Notes under the pieces: model-generated | Told to the model about the DNA's origin: nothing | The model's input: the letters and a program-made list of their open reading frames with translations, nothing else | The model's database searches: none | Position numbers and translations under genes: made by a program | NCBI GenBank assembly: GCA_002363955.1 | Contig: DEXE01000002.1 | Span: 230,814 to 294,813, forward strand | DNA: 64,000 nucleotides | Direction of reading: 5' to 3' | Source: Methylophaga sp. UBA3192 | Lineage (GTDB): Bacteria; Pseudomonadota; Gammaproteobacteria; Nitrosococcales; Methylophagaceae | In this document: positions 42,252 through 50,548 of the stretch, piece after piece | How the letters are laid out: each line of letters begins with the position of its first letter | How positions within the stretch are numbered: the first letter of the stretch is position 1

Positions 42252-43606
42252 TGGCTGAAAATGCGCTACGACAAAATCTGGTCAGTGAATCAGCTGATTT
42301 GGCTGAGCATGATATCACGCTGGTTGAACATAATTTTGCTACGCTGATGGGGTTCAGCGACGCTTTGGCTGAGCGCTTTTATCAGCGCTTATTTGCTGAA
42401 TACCCTGAGACCACGACTTTATTCAAATCAGTAACAATTGAAGGACAGCATAAAAAGTTACTGGCTTCCATGGTTATGCTGATTAAGCATTTACGTGACT
42501 CAGCAATAATTGAGGATTACCTGCAGGGATTAGGTGTTCGTCATCAACAATATGGTGTCGAAGCTTCGCATTACGAGATGTTTATTGAAAACTGGTTATC
42601 GGTGATTTCTGAGTTTTCTGAGCAGGAATGGAATGAACCGTTACAGCAAGCCTGGCGCAACATTCTTGAGTATGTCGCCGAGTTGATGCAAACACCCGTC
42701 ACGCAGGTTACAGACCCTGAAGCGGTTAATCAGACAAATCAAAACTCCACTGCGGAGTGTGCACTTACATCGCTAGCTGTAGCTCAAACTGCAACTCCAA
42801 TGGTGATGATGGATTTGAATTTGGTGGTTCGTTATCTCAATGCGGCCGCTGAAAGTTTGTTAAATAAACACCAAGCCAGTCTTGAACATTTTTTCCCTAA
42901 TATCAGTTTTGACAGTATTACCGGGGCTTCTCTACAACATTTTGCCGAAAAAACACCCTTTCCAATCGACTGGTTCAGTAACTTTGAGCAGTTACCGAGA
43001 AGCATTGATTTGCATTATGCGGATCTCGATTTGAGAGTGACAATTTCTGTGTTGTATAAAAATGATGAACCGGAAGGTTTTTTGCTTGAGTGTTATCCGC
43101 AAACTGCGGCAGTAAGTCAACATCCGGAAGACCCCAAAACATCGTCAACCACTGGTGTCTCAACAATACACAGTAATCTTTTAACGTCACTTGAAAAAGT
43201 CCTTAATGAAGTACAAACACAAAACGGTCATTTGACGGGGATGTTGCAGGAAATAGATGACGCTGTATTTGAAACCAGTTTGCTGGCTTTAAACTGTACA
43301 GTGGAAGCGGCAAAACTTGGTGATGAAGCACGTCAACTACGCGACTTTTCAATGGAGATCCGCGTCCTGAATCAGCAGTTGAGTCAATTGCTGCAACCAT
43401 TAAAGGTTCAATCCGGACTACAGCAGCAACAGTTAACCAAAAGTATTGAGCTTGCCCGGCAACTGGAAATGGAGCTGACTCAAAACCTTCTGGTTAAGGA
43501 GAGCCAGAATCGCCATTCAATTGAACAAATCAGTCACCAATTATCTCAACAGACACAAGCCTTAACGCATCTTATCCATGCGATTTCCTCAAAGGCTGGT
43601 CCATGA
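42251..43606 (+). CDS. Soluble globin-PAS protein with shortened receptor (MCP-like) signalling tip
   Basis: A 451-residue protein without membrane segments. Residues about 15-150 form a globin of the flavohaemoglobin type, with Tyr44 (B10), Gln66 (E7) and proximal His98 (F8) all in place, so it should bind haem. Residues about 170-285 look like a PAS domain (PMVMMDLNLVVRYLNAAAES). Residues about 305-400 are coiled coil around ETSLLALNCTVEAAKLGDEA, which aligns without gaps to the receptor hairpin QTNLLALNAAIEAARAGEHG of the gene at 45006; the later GRGFAVVA part is lost. It resembles HemAT or Aer2 sensors but with a much shorter tip and no room for methylation helices. I infer an O2, NO or redox sensor controlling the adjacent CheA. 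Confidence 0.82.
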   Translation: MAENALRQNLVSESADLAEHDITLVEHNFATLMGFSDALAERFYQRLFAEYPETTTLFKSVTIEGQHKKLLASMVMLIKHLRDSAIIEDYLQGLGVRHQQYGVEASHYEMFIENWLSVISEFSEQEWNEPLQQAWRNILEYVAELMQTPVTQVTDPEAVNQTNQNSTAECALTSLAVAQTATPMVMMDLNLVVRYLNAAAESLLNKHQASLEHFFPNISFDSITGASLQHFAEKTPFPIDWFSNFEQLPRSIDLHYADLDLRVTISVLYKNDEPEGFLLECYPQTAAVSQHPEDPKTSSTTGVSTIHSNLLTSLEKVLNEVQTQNGHLTGMLQEIDDAVFETSLLALNCTVEAAKLGDEARQLRDFSMEIRVLNQQLSQLLQPLKVQSGLQQQQLTKSIELARQLEMELTQNLLVKESQNRHSIEQISHQLSQQTQALTHLIHAISSKAGP

Positions 43607-43617
43607 ATCTGCAAGTT

Positions 43618-43633
43618 TGGCACAGCCATTGCT
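43618..43633 (+). promoter_or_regulatory. Sigma-54 promoter of fliK
   Basis: TGGCACAGCCATTGCT has GG at 43619-43620 and GC at 43631-43632, with 10 bases between, and perfect TGGCAC and TTGCT boxes. Expected start is near 43644. It lets fliK be expressed independently of the inserted cassette. Confidence 0.83.
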
Positions 43634-43691
43634 TTTCATTACTTAAACAGCCTGTATGAGCTGGTAAATCAGTGTTTAAGGAAACGACATA

Positions 43692-44969
43692 ATGCAACAG
43701 CTGACCCTTCCCTCCCTCAATGTTGTGAACAACAGTAATGCGGATAAATCTGTTAAATCAGCTGTAAACAACAAGGATAATGATGCTTTTGCGTCTGAAC
43801 TGGATCGTAGGGTGAATGACCACCAACAATCTGCAAAGGATAAAACAGCTAAAGCCGATTCCAAAATAGATTCAAAACAAACGGAAAAAAACGATAAAGC
43901 GGAAAAGTCCGAATCGAAAGACGGCAAAAAGTTGCCGCTGGAAAAAACTGACAAAAGCACTGCAAAGACAGAAAAAGAAACAGATAAGATTGATTCGGAA
44001 GAAGCTGCAGAAACCAGTGATGAAGCTAAACATCCACTTATATTGTCGGTCACGCCAGTTACAGATGAAGCTGGTGGCAAAAAAATCTCTGCTCAACAGG
44101 GTCTGGTCAATAAAACAAATCTCCCTCAGATAACGGATGTAACTGCTGATAAAAAAACCTCTGATTTAGTTGCGTCGGTAATAAAGCCGACTGCCCAAGG
44201 CATTGGCGTACAGACAGGCAAATCAAATAATGCGGATAGTCCTGCTACTACAATCCGTGCGGATATACTGCAAGCCATACAAAAACAAGGTGGTGAAGGC
44301 GAAGCGGTTGCTACCGAAAAATTTAAATCGATGATGCAAAACGCGAGTAAAATGCCTCAGCAAACGAATGCTGCGAGTGCCGAAGCTATTGCCTCCATGC
44401 GTCAGGTAGAGCCATTAACAGAGAAAGGTCCTGCTTCCACCTTGAGTAATCCTTTAGTGTTCACTGCAACGACGGGAACAGCGACACCTGTGGCAGGCGT
44501 GGCCAGCGCAGGAAGTCCGGCTTTATCATTGGATATTCAGCCACAATTGAATAATGCGGCGTGGGCCAGAGTGATGAGTAGTCGAGTGGTGTGGATGGCG
44601 CGTGAAGGTGTGCAGCAAGCGGAACTGAGGCTGAATCCGGCTCATCTGGGACCGGTAGAGGTCAGACTGAGCATGCAAAATGAACAGACAAGTGTTACGT
44701 TTGTCGCCTCAAATGCCGCCGCCAGAGATGCCCTGGAGCAGGCACTACCAAGATTGCGCGAGAGTTTCAGTGACAATGGATTGGCGCTTAATCATGCTGA
44801 AGTCAGTCATCAGGATCAGTCCTCGCAAAGTTCTGAGCAGGATGAGCAATTACAAGATGGTAATAATACGGCTCAAGTTATCATTGAAATGGACGATATG
44901 GATGATGAGGCAGCGCTCACTTCTGCTGATTCAACAGATAATAGTGTTGGTGTCAGTGTGTTTGCCTGA
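43692..44969 (+). CDS. fliK: Flagellar hook-length control protein FliK
   Basis: A 425-residue protein with a long, Lys/Asp/Ser-rich, low-complexity N-terminal half (charged KTDKSTAKTEKETDK-type runs) and a C-terminal hook-control domain at about 295-375 (AELRLNPAHLGPVEVRLSMQ). FliK measures hook length and switches the export gate from hook to filament substrates through FlhB. GGAAACG lies before the ATG. It is separated from fliJ by the six-gene cassette, and fliL does not follow. Confidence 0.9.
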   Translation: MQQLTLPSLNVVNNSNADKSVKSAVNNKDNDAFASELDRRVNDHQQSAKDKTAKADSKIDSKQTEKNDKAEKSESKDGKKLPLEKTDKSTAKTEKETDKIDSEEAAETSDEAKHPLILSVTPVTDEAGGKKISAQQGLVNKTNLPQITDVTADKKTSDLVASVIKPTAQGIGVQTGKSNNADSPATTIRADILQAIQKQGGEGEAVATEKFKSMMQNASKMPQQTNAASAEAIASMRQVEPLTEKGPASTLSNPLVFTATTGTATPVAGVASAGSPALSLDIQPQLNNAAWARVMSSRVVWMAREGVQQAELRLNPAHLGPVEVRLSMQNEQTSVTFVASNAAARDALEQALPRLRESFSDNGLALNHAEVSHQDQSSQSSEQDEQLQDGNNTAQVIIEMDDMDDEAALTSADSTDNSVGVSVFA

Positions 44970-45005
44970 TAATTATAATAATAGACTTAGATTGGAGAGA
45001 CCGAC

Positions 45006-46199
45006 GTGTTTAAGTTAGAGAATTATTCGCTTAGAAAACGCATGTACATTGTTGCTGGTTTTGGCATTATCGGTTTAGTGCTGCTGGCGAGTTTGATGTT
45101 CTACATGGAGCTTAATGCTGTTACCTCAATGCAACAGCTTAAAGTGGTTGCTGGATTTGTGGTTATTGGCAGTGTATTAATCATGTTCCTTGCTCATGTT
45201 ATCGGGCGTTTTGGAGATAAGCGAGCGACAACTCTGGTTAACGGCATTCAGAACATTAAAAAAGGCGATCTCACCCAAAAAATTGCTATATCTGGGAAAA
45301 GTGATTTTAGCTGGATGGCTTTTGAATTAGACAGTGCCCGAAAAAACGTCGCTAATCTGGTACACACACTGACCGGCGGTGTCAGCCAGCTGAATACAGC
45401 AACACAAAACATGACTGTTATCAGTAAAGAAACGGTGACCGGTGTATTGAAACAGCAGGAAGAAACCGACCAGGTTGCAACAGCAATGAATGAAATGACC
45501 GCGTCAGTTCAGGAGGTTGCACGGACGGCGACCAATGCAGCCGAGGCGGCGCGTAATGCTGACAATGAAGCCAAGGCCGGTAAGCAAGTCGTGCTGGAAA
45601 CAATGCAATCAATTGATACCTTGGCCAGTGAAGTCGAAAAAGCGGCAGATACCTTAAGCGAACTAGAAGCGGATATCGGCAACATTGGTGCCATTGTTGA
45701 TGTGATTCGCGGCATTACCGAGCAAACCAATCTTTTAGCGCTGAATGCTGCGATTGAAGCTGCACGTGCGGGTGAACATGGCCGTGGTTTTGCTGTTGTA
45801 GCGGATGAAGTTCGGACTCTGGCTGCCAGAACACAATCTTCAACACATGAAATTGAAGAAATGGTTGAACGATTACAGCAGGGAGCACGCGCTGCGGTAA
45901 AAGTGATGAATGAAAGTCGCGAAAGTGCCAAGACCAGTGTTGAAAAAGCGGCAAGTGCCGGTTCTGCTTTGGATACGATTACTGCGATGATTTCTACCAT
46001 GGATGAAATGAGTACACAGATTTCCAATGCGGCAAATGAACAGAGCTCAGTAGCCGAAGATATCAATCGTGGTATTGTGAATATCAGTCAGATTGCTGAC
46101 CACACTGCAGATGGTGCCAGAGCGACTTCCGAAGCGGTAGATACGCTTAGCAGTCTGTCTTCTCAATTGCAGGATGCTTCCGCTAAATTTAAAGTTTAG
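45006..46199 (+). CDS. Methyl-accepting chemotaxis protein without sensor domain
   Basis: A 397-residue receptor starting at GTG 45006, with TTGGAGAG upstream. Two membrane helices (about residues 11-31 and 44-66) are joined by a loop of only about a dozen residues, so there is no periplasmic ligand domain. A HAMP-like linker and a standard signalling domain follow, with the hairpin QTNLLALNAAIEAARAGEHG and GRGFAVVADEVRTLAART. It may sense membrane state or energy, or act with the globin protein. The gene lies between fliK and a terminator. Confidence 0.9.
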   Translation: MFKLENYSLRKRMYIVAGFGIIGLVLLASLMFYMELNAVTSMQQLKVVAGFVVIGSVLIMFLAHVIGRFGDKRATTLVNGIQNIKKGDLTQKIAISGKSDFSWMAFELDSARKNVANLVHTLTGGVSQLNTATQNMTVISKETVTGVLKQQEETDQVATAMNEMTASVQEVARTATNAAEAARNADNEAKAGKQVVLETMQSIDTLASEVEKAADTLSELEADIGNIGAIVDVIRGITEQTNLLALNAAIEAARAGEHGRGFAVVADEVRTLAARTQSSTHEIEEMVERLQQGARAAVKVMNESRESAKTSVEKAASAGSALDTITAMISTMDEMSTQISNAANEQSSVAEDINRGIVNISQIADHTADGARATSEAVDTLSSLSSQLQDASAKFKV

Positions 46200-46223
46200 T
46201 CTCTATAACTCCGGCTATTGGCA

Positions 46224-46253
46224 TAAAAAAGCCCGCTTAAATGCGGGCTTTTT
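46224..46253. terminator. Bidirectional terminator between the receptor gene and pyrF
   Basis: AAAAAAGCCCGC (46224-46235) and GCGGGCTTTTTT (46242-46253) form a perfect 12-bp stem with a 6-base loop, with A and T tracts on the two sides. It can stop both convergent transcripts. Confidence 0.9.
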
Positions 46254-46302
46254 TATGCGGGTTTCCATCACAGCAGTTTTTTGATCAGCAAGCCCCCAGA
46301 GC

Positions 46303-46995
46303 TCATCGCAATTCGTTTTCTATCTCGGTCAATTTTTGTATGGGGTCAGCGGCACTGGTAATCGGTCGACCGATAACAAGATAATGACTGCCTGCCTTGA
46401 TGGCTTGCGCGGGTGTCATGATACGATGTTGATCACCTTTAGTGCTTCCTGACGGACGAATCCCCGGCGTCACTAGTTGAAACTGGCTCCCCAGCTCAGC
46501 TTTTAACATGGCTGTTTCGTGTGCTGAGCAGACAACACCATCCAATCCATTATCTGCAGCCATTACGGCGAGACGTAATACCGTTTCTGGGATAGTGCCC
46601 TGTAAACCAATTGCTTCGAAAGTTTGTTGATCCATACTGGTGAGCAATGTAACGCCTATTAATAAAGGAGCGTCATGATGGCTGCCAATGGCTTCCCGGG
46701 CTGCAGACATCATCGCCGGTCCACCCAGGGTATGCACATTCATCATCCAGACACCTAAATCGGCTGCAGCAGCGCAGGCTTTGCCAACGGTGTTAGGAAT
46801 GTCGTGATATTTCAAATCCAGAAATATATCGAAACCTTCCTGCTGCAGATTTTTGACAATTTCCGGGCCACTTCGGGTGAACAATTCCTTGCCGACTTTA
46901 AGCTTACACCGCGCTGGATCCAGTTGTTCAGCCATAGCAAGTGCTGAATTTGCATCAGGGTAATCCAAAGCGACAATGATATTTGATTGAGTCAT
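46303..46995 (-). CDS. pyrF: Orotidine 5'-phosphate decarboxylase
   Basis: A 230-residue enzyme with IIVALDYPDANSALAMAEQL at the N-terminus and the catalytic block FLDLKYHDIPNTV (Asp-x-Lys-x-x-Asp). It converts OMP to UMP, the last step of pyrimidine synthesis. I take the ATG at 46995, with GGAAA upstream, rather than an in-frame GTG 12 bases earlier. It is convergent with the flagellar cluster and marks the change to housekeeping genes. Confidence 0.95.
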   Translation of the reverse strand: MTQSNIIVALDYPDANSALAMAEQLDPARCKLKVGKELFTRSGPEIVKNLQQEGFDIFLDLKYHDIPNTVGKACAAAADLGVWMMNVHTLGGPAMMSAAREAIGSHHDAPLLIGVTLLTSMDQQTFEAIGLQGTIPETVLRLAVMAADNGLDGVVCSAHETAMLKAELGSQFQLVTPGIRPSGSTKGDQHRIMTPAQAIKAGSHYLVIGRPITSAADPIQKLTEIENELR

Positions 46996-47116
46996 GCTGA
47001 TTTCCACTAAAATTTCAATGCAGATCCTACCTTAACTGGCCGTCTTTTGCGTCTGATTTCACTCCAACCTTGATGATAATGCTATCCTGTGCGCCAATTT
47101 TTGATGGGTTGATTCA

Positions 47117-48223
47117 ATGAAATTTGTTACCTCAGCACAAGACGGACTGGCCAGGCGCGGACAATTGAGTTTTGCCAGAGGCAATATACAAACGCCGGCG
47201 TTTATGCCCGTCGGGACCTATGGTTCGGTAAAAGCCATGACGCCAGAAGAGGTCAAAGCTACAGGCGCTGAAATTATTCTGGGTAACACCTTTCATCTGA
47301 TGTTGCGCCCCGGCACGGATATTATTCAGCAGCATGGTGATCTGCATGATTTTATGCGCTGGGATAAACCCATCTTGACCGATTCAGGTGGCTTTCAGGT
47401 TTTTAGTCTTGGAGATTTGCGCAAAATCACAGAGCAAGGTGTACATTTTCGTTCACCGGTCAGTGGCGATAAAGTCTTTATGGGACCCGAAGAATCGATG
47501 GCAGTGCAGCGGGCACTGGGAAGTGACATTGTAATGATTTTTGATGAATGTACACCTTATCCAGCTGATGAAAAAACGGCTGCCAGTTCCATGCGGTTAT
47601 CGCTTCGATGGGCCGAACGAAGCAAGGCTGCTCATGGGGATAACCCTTCGGCATTATTCGGGATTGTTCAGGGCGGTATGCATGAAGCCTTACGCGATGA
47701 ATCCTTGGCAGGACTGACGGAAATAGGCTTCGATGGTTATGCCATTGGCGGTTTGTCAGTTGGCGAACCAAAAGAAGATATGCTAAGAATTCTTGAGCAT
47801 CTGAGTGATAAAATGCCGGCTGATAAGCCCCGTTATCTTATGGGGGTCGGAAGACCTGAAGATTTGGTTGAGGCGGTGTGCCTGGGTGTGGATATGTTTG
47901 ATTGTGTGATGCCAACCCGTAACGCCCGCAATGGGCATTTGTTTGTTCATGAGGGCGTGATCAAGATCCGTAACAGTCGTCATAAAACAGACACAGGTCC
48001 ATTGGACCCATATTGTGATTGTTATACCTGCAAGAACTATAGTCGTGCCTATCTGCATCATTTAGATCGTACTGGTGAAATGCTGGGGCCTCGTCTGAAT
48101 ACCATTCATAACCTGCATTATTATCAACGCTTGATGCAGCAACTCAGGGGGGCGATTGAATCGGGCTCTTTGCAACAGTTCCGCGAGTCTTTTTATGCAA
48201 TGCGACAACAACGTCCCCAATGA
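47117..48223 (+). CDS. tgt: tRNA-guanine transglycosylase
   Basis: A 368-residue enzyme with the nucleophile and base-binding block LTDSGGFQVFSLG and the zinc site CDCYTCKNYSRAYLHHL near residue 295. It exchanges guanine 34 for preQ1 in tRNAs with GUN anticodons, a step in queuosine synthesis. tgt-yajC-secD-secF is a conserved gammaproteobacterial order. Length is normal. Confidence 0.96.
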   Translation: MKFVTSAQDGLARRGQLSFARGNIQTPAFMPVGTYGSVKAMTPEEVKATGAEIILGNTFHLMLRPGTDIIQQHGDLHDFMRWDKPILTDSGGFQVFSLGDLRKITEQGVHFRSPVSGDKVFMGPEESMAVQRALGSDIVMIFDECTPYPADEKTAASSMRLSLRWAERSKAAHGDNPSALFGIVQGGMHEALRDESLAGLTEIGFDGYAIGGLSVGEPKEDMLRILEHLSDKMPADKPRYLMGVGRPEDLVEAVCLGVDMFDCVMPTRNARNGHLFVHEGVIKIRNSRHKTDTGPLDPYCDCYTCKNYSRAYLHHLDRTGEMLGPRLNTIHNLHYYQRLMQQLRGAIESGSLQQFRESFYAMRQQRPQ

Positions 48224-48298
48224 TAGTAATTGGCTATCAGACAGAAGTTGGCTGTGGCATAATCACTGTCTTTTATTTATCAGTTTAGAGGAAATACG

Positions 48299-48628
48299 AT
48301 GGATTTTCTGATTTCACCTGCTTTTGCTGAAGCGGCATCACAATCTGGATCACCAGGTTTGTTGGACTTTGCTTTCCCGATCATCTTGTTGGTGTTGTTT
48401 TATGTGATGTTGATTCGTCCCCAGCAAAAACGAGCTAAAGCTCATCGCACAATGCAACAAGCGCTGGCTAAAGGCGATGAAGTGGTTACAGATGGTGGCT
48501 TGATGGGAAAAATTAACGAAATTAACGACAATGCTATCAACCTGCAAATTGCTGAGACGGTTGAGGTTAAAGTACGTCGTGAATCAATCAATTCAGTGCT
48601 TCCTAAAGGCACATTGAAAAAACTGTAA
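48299..48628 (+). CDS. yajC: Sec translocon accessory protein YajC
   Basis: A 109-residue protein with one membrane helix (about residues 22-42, LDFAFPIILLVLFYVMLIRP) followed by the conserved RPQQKRAKAHRTM and GDEVVTDGGLMGKI. YajC associates with SecDF in the Sec holotranslocon. GAGG lies before the ATG at 48299. Confidence 0.95.
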   Translation: MDFLISPAFAEAASQSGSPGLLDFAFPIILLVLFYVMLIRPQQKRAKAHRTMQQALAKGDEVVTDGGLMGKINEINDNAINLQIAETVEVKVRRESINSVLPKGTLKKL

Positions 48629-48677
48629 ATATGAAGGGGCTGCCGGAGAGCAGCCTTTTTGATATCTGGATCTTAAA

Positions 48678-50534
48678 ATGAACCGATACCCCCTCTGGAA
48701 AAATCTCTTGGTTGTGGTCGTCATAGTCACGGCCATTATCTACGCAATGCCAAATCTTTTTGGTGATGACCCTGCTGTACAGGTTTCCGCTGGAAGACTA
48801 AACAGTGTTGATTTGCAATTAGTCAATGAAATCGAATCCACACTGAAACAAGCCGATATTCCCTATAAAGGCGTTGTGCTGGAAGAAAATCGTTTATTAA
48901 TTCGTTTCAGTGATGCGAATGAACAGCTCAAGGCCCGTGAGCTTATTCAACAAAGCCTGAGTGATGATGATTATATTGTCGCGTTGAATTTAGCGCCCAA
49001 TACACCGCAAATTCTGCGCTCGATGGGTGCGAAACCCATGAATCTCGGTCTTGACTTACGTGGTGGTGTGCATTTCCTGATGGAAGTGGATATGGACACA
49101 GTGTTGAAGCAAACACTTGAAAGCTACGCCAGCGATATTCGTATTTTGCTTCGTGACAAGACGATTCGTTATACGCAGGTGAATGTGAATGGTGATGTGT
49201 TGACCTTCGGGTTCCGCCAGGAAGCTGATCGTGATGCAGCTGTCAGTGAAATCAATCGCGAACACAATGAACTTATTGCCGTAATTGATGAAAATGCGGA
49301 TCGTCCAACGGTGGCCATTCAGTTGAATGAAGCAACGGTGCGTGAAACGCAAACATTGGCTTTACAACAGAATATTACCACTCTGCGCAACCGTATTAAC
49401 GAGCTGGGCGTGGCTGAACCGACAGTTCAACAGCAAGGACAAGAGCGTATTGTTGTACAGCTTCCAGGGGTTCAGGATACGGCTCAGGCGAAAAAGATCC
49501 TGGGTGCTACGGCAACACTGGAATTTCGTTTAGTGGATTTTGAAAATGATGTTCAAGATGCTTTGAATGGTCGTGTTCCCGCAAACTCAGAACTGTTTTA
49601 TCATCGTGATGGCAGACCTTATCTGTTAAACAAGCGGGTAATGCTGACTGGCGAACATGTCATCAATGCTGCTTCAACGATAGATGGTCAATCCGGATCG
49701 CCAGCCGTTTCTGTGACACTGGATGGTCAAGGTGCGCGTATCTTCAGCAATATTACCCGTGACAATATCGGCAATCCGATGTCGGTTGTCTTTATTGAAT
49801 CTAAAATTGAAACCCAGATCATAGATGGTGAAGAGGTCAGTGTAAGGCGTCAGCTTCCTGAGATTATCAGCGTTGCCACTATCCGTGACCAGTTAGGTAA
49901 AAAGTTTCAGATTACGGGTTTGGATAGCACCACTGAAGCACGTGATCTTGCCTTATTACTGCGTGCAGGTGCCTTGGCTGCGCCGATTGATATTGTTGAA
50001 GAGCGAACTGTTGGTCCTAGTTTAGGGCAAGAAAATATTGATCAGGGTTTTGCCTCTGTGATGATTGGTTTTGCGCTTGTTCTGGTATTCATGATTATCT
50101 GGTATCGGGTATTTGGTGCTGTGGCCAATCTGGCCTTGGCTGCCAACCTGGTGTTAATTGTGGCTTTGTTATCCATGTTACAGGCAACGCTTACCATGCC
50201 TGGTATTGCCGGGATCGTTTTGACGGTGGGTATGGCTGTAGATGCCAACGTACTTATTTTTGAGCGTATCCGTGAAGAATTACGATCCGGTAACAGCCCG
50301 CGAGCCAGTATTGATGCGGGGTATTCAAAAGCGTTCTCAACGATTGCCGATGCGAATATTACGACATTGATCGCTGCAATTGTGTTGTTTGGATTCGGAA
50401 CAGGGACAATTAAAGGGTTTGCCGTTACTCTCTCTCTGGGCATATTGACATCGATGTTTACTGCAATTGTTGGTACTCGCATGGTCGTTAACCTTATCTA
50501 TGGTCGTCAACAACGACCAAAACTGTCTATTTAA
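48678..50534 (+). CDS. secD: Protein translocase subunit SecD
   Basis: A 618-residue membrane protein. One membrane helix at the N-terminus (NLLVVVVIVTAIIYAMPNLF) precedes a large periplasmic domain with GLDLRGGVHFLMEVD. Five helices in the C-terminal third include the conserved GMAVDANVLIFERIREE. SecD uses the proton gradient to pull exported proteins through SecYEG. It is followed by secF after 14 bases. Confidence 0.96.
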   Translation: MNRYPLWKNLLVVVVIVTAIIYAMPNLFGDDPAVQVSAGRLNSVDLQLVNEIESTLKQADIPYKGVVLEENRLLIRFSDANEQLKARELIQQSLSDDDYIVALNLAPNTPQILRSMGAKPMNLGLDLRGGVHFLMEVDMDTVLKQTLESYASDIRILLRDKTIRYTQVNVNGDVLTFGFRQEADRDAAVSEINREHNELIAVIDENADRPTVAIQLNEATVRETQTLALQQNITTLRNRINELGVAEPTVQQQGQERIVVQLPGVQDTAQAKKILGATATLEFRLVDFENDVQDALNGRVPANSELFYHRDGRPYLLNKRVMLTGEHVINAASTIDGQSGSPAVSVTLDGQGARIFSNITRDNIGNPMSVVFIESKIETQIIDGEEVSVRRQLPEIISVATIRDQLGKKFQITGLDSTTEARDLALLLRAGALAAPIDIVEERTVGPSLGQENIDQGFASVMIGFALVLVFMIIWYRVFGAVANLALAANLVLIVALLSMLQATLTMPGIAGIVLTVGMAVDANVLIFERIREELRSGNSPRASIDAGYSKAFSTIADANITTLIAAIVLFGFGTGTIKGFAVTLSLGILTSMFTAIVGTRMVVNLIYGRQQRPKLSI

Positions 50535-50548
50535 TTAAGGCTTGTGTC

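Noticed and set aside
43676..44080. Long minus-strand open frame of 134 codons inside fliK
   Set aside because: Its Ser/Phe-rich low-complexity product is the mirror of the charged fliK N-terminal repeat region. fliK is supported by its domain, promoter and ribosome site.
45509..46066. Long minus-strand open frame of 185 codons inside the receptor gene at 45006
   Set aside because: It lies fully within the conserved signalling domain on the other strand and has no recognisable domain or ribosome site. It reflects the Ala/Glu-rich codons of the receptor.
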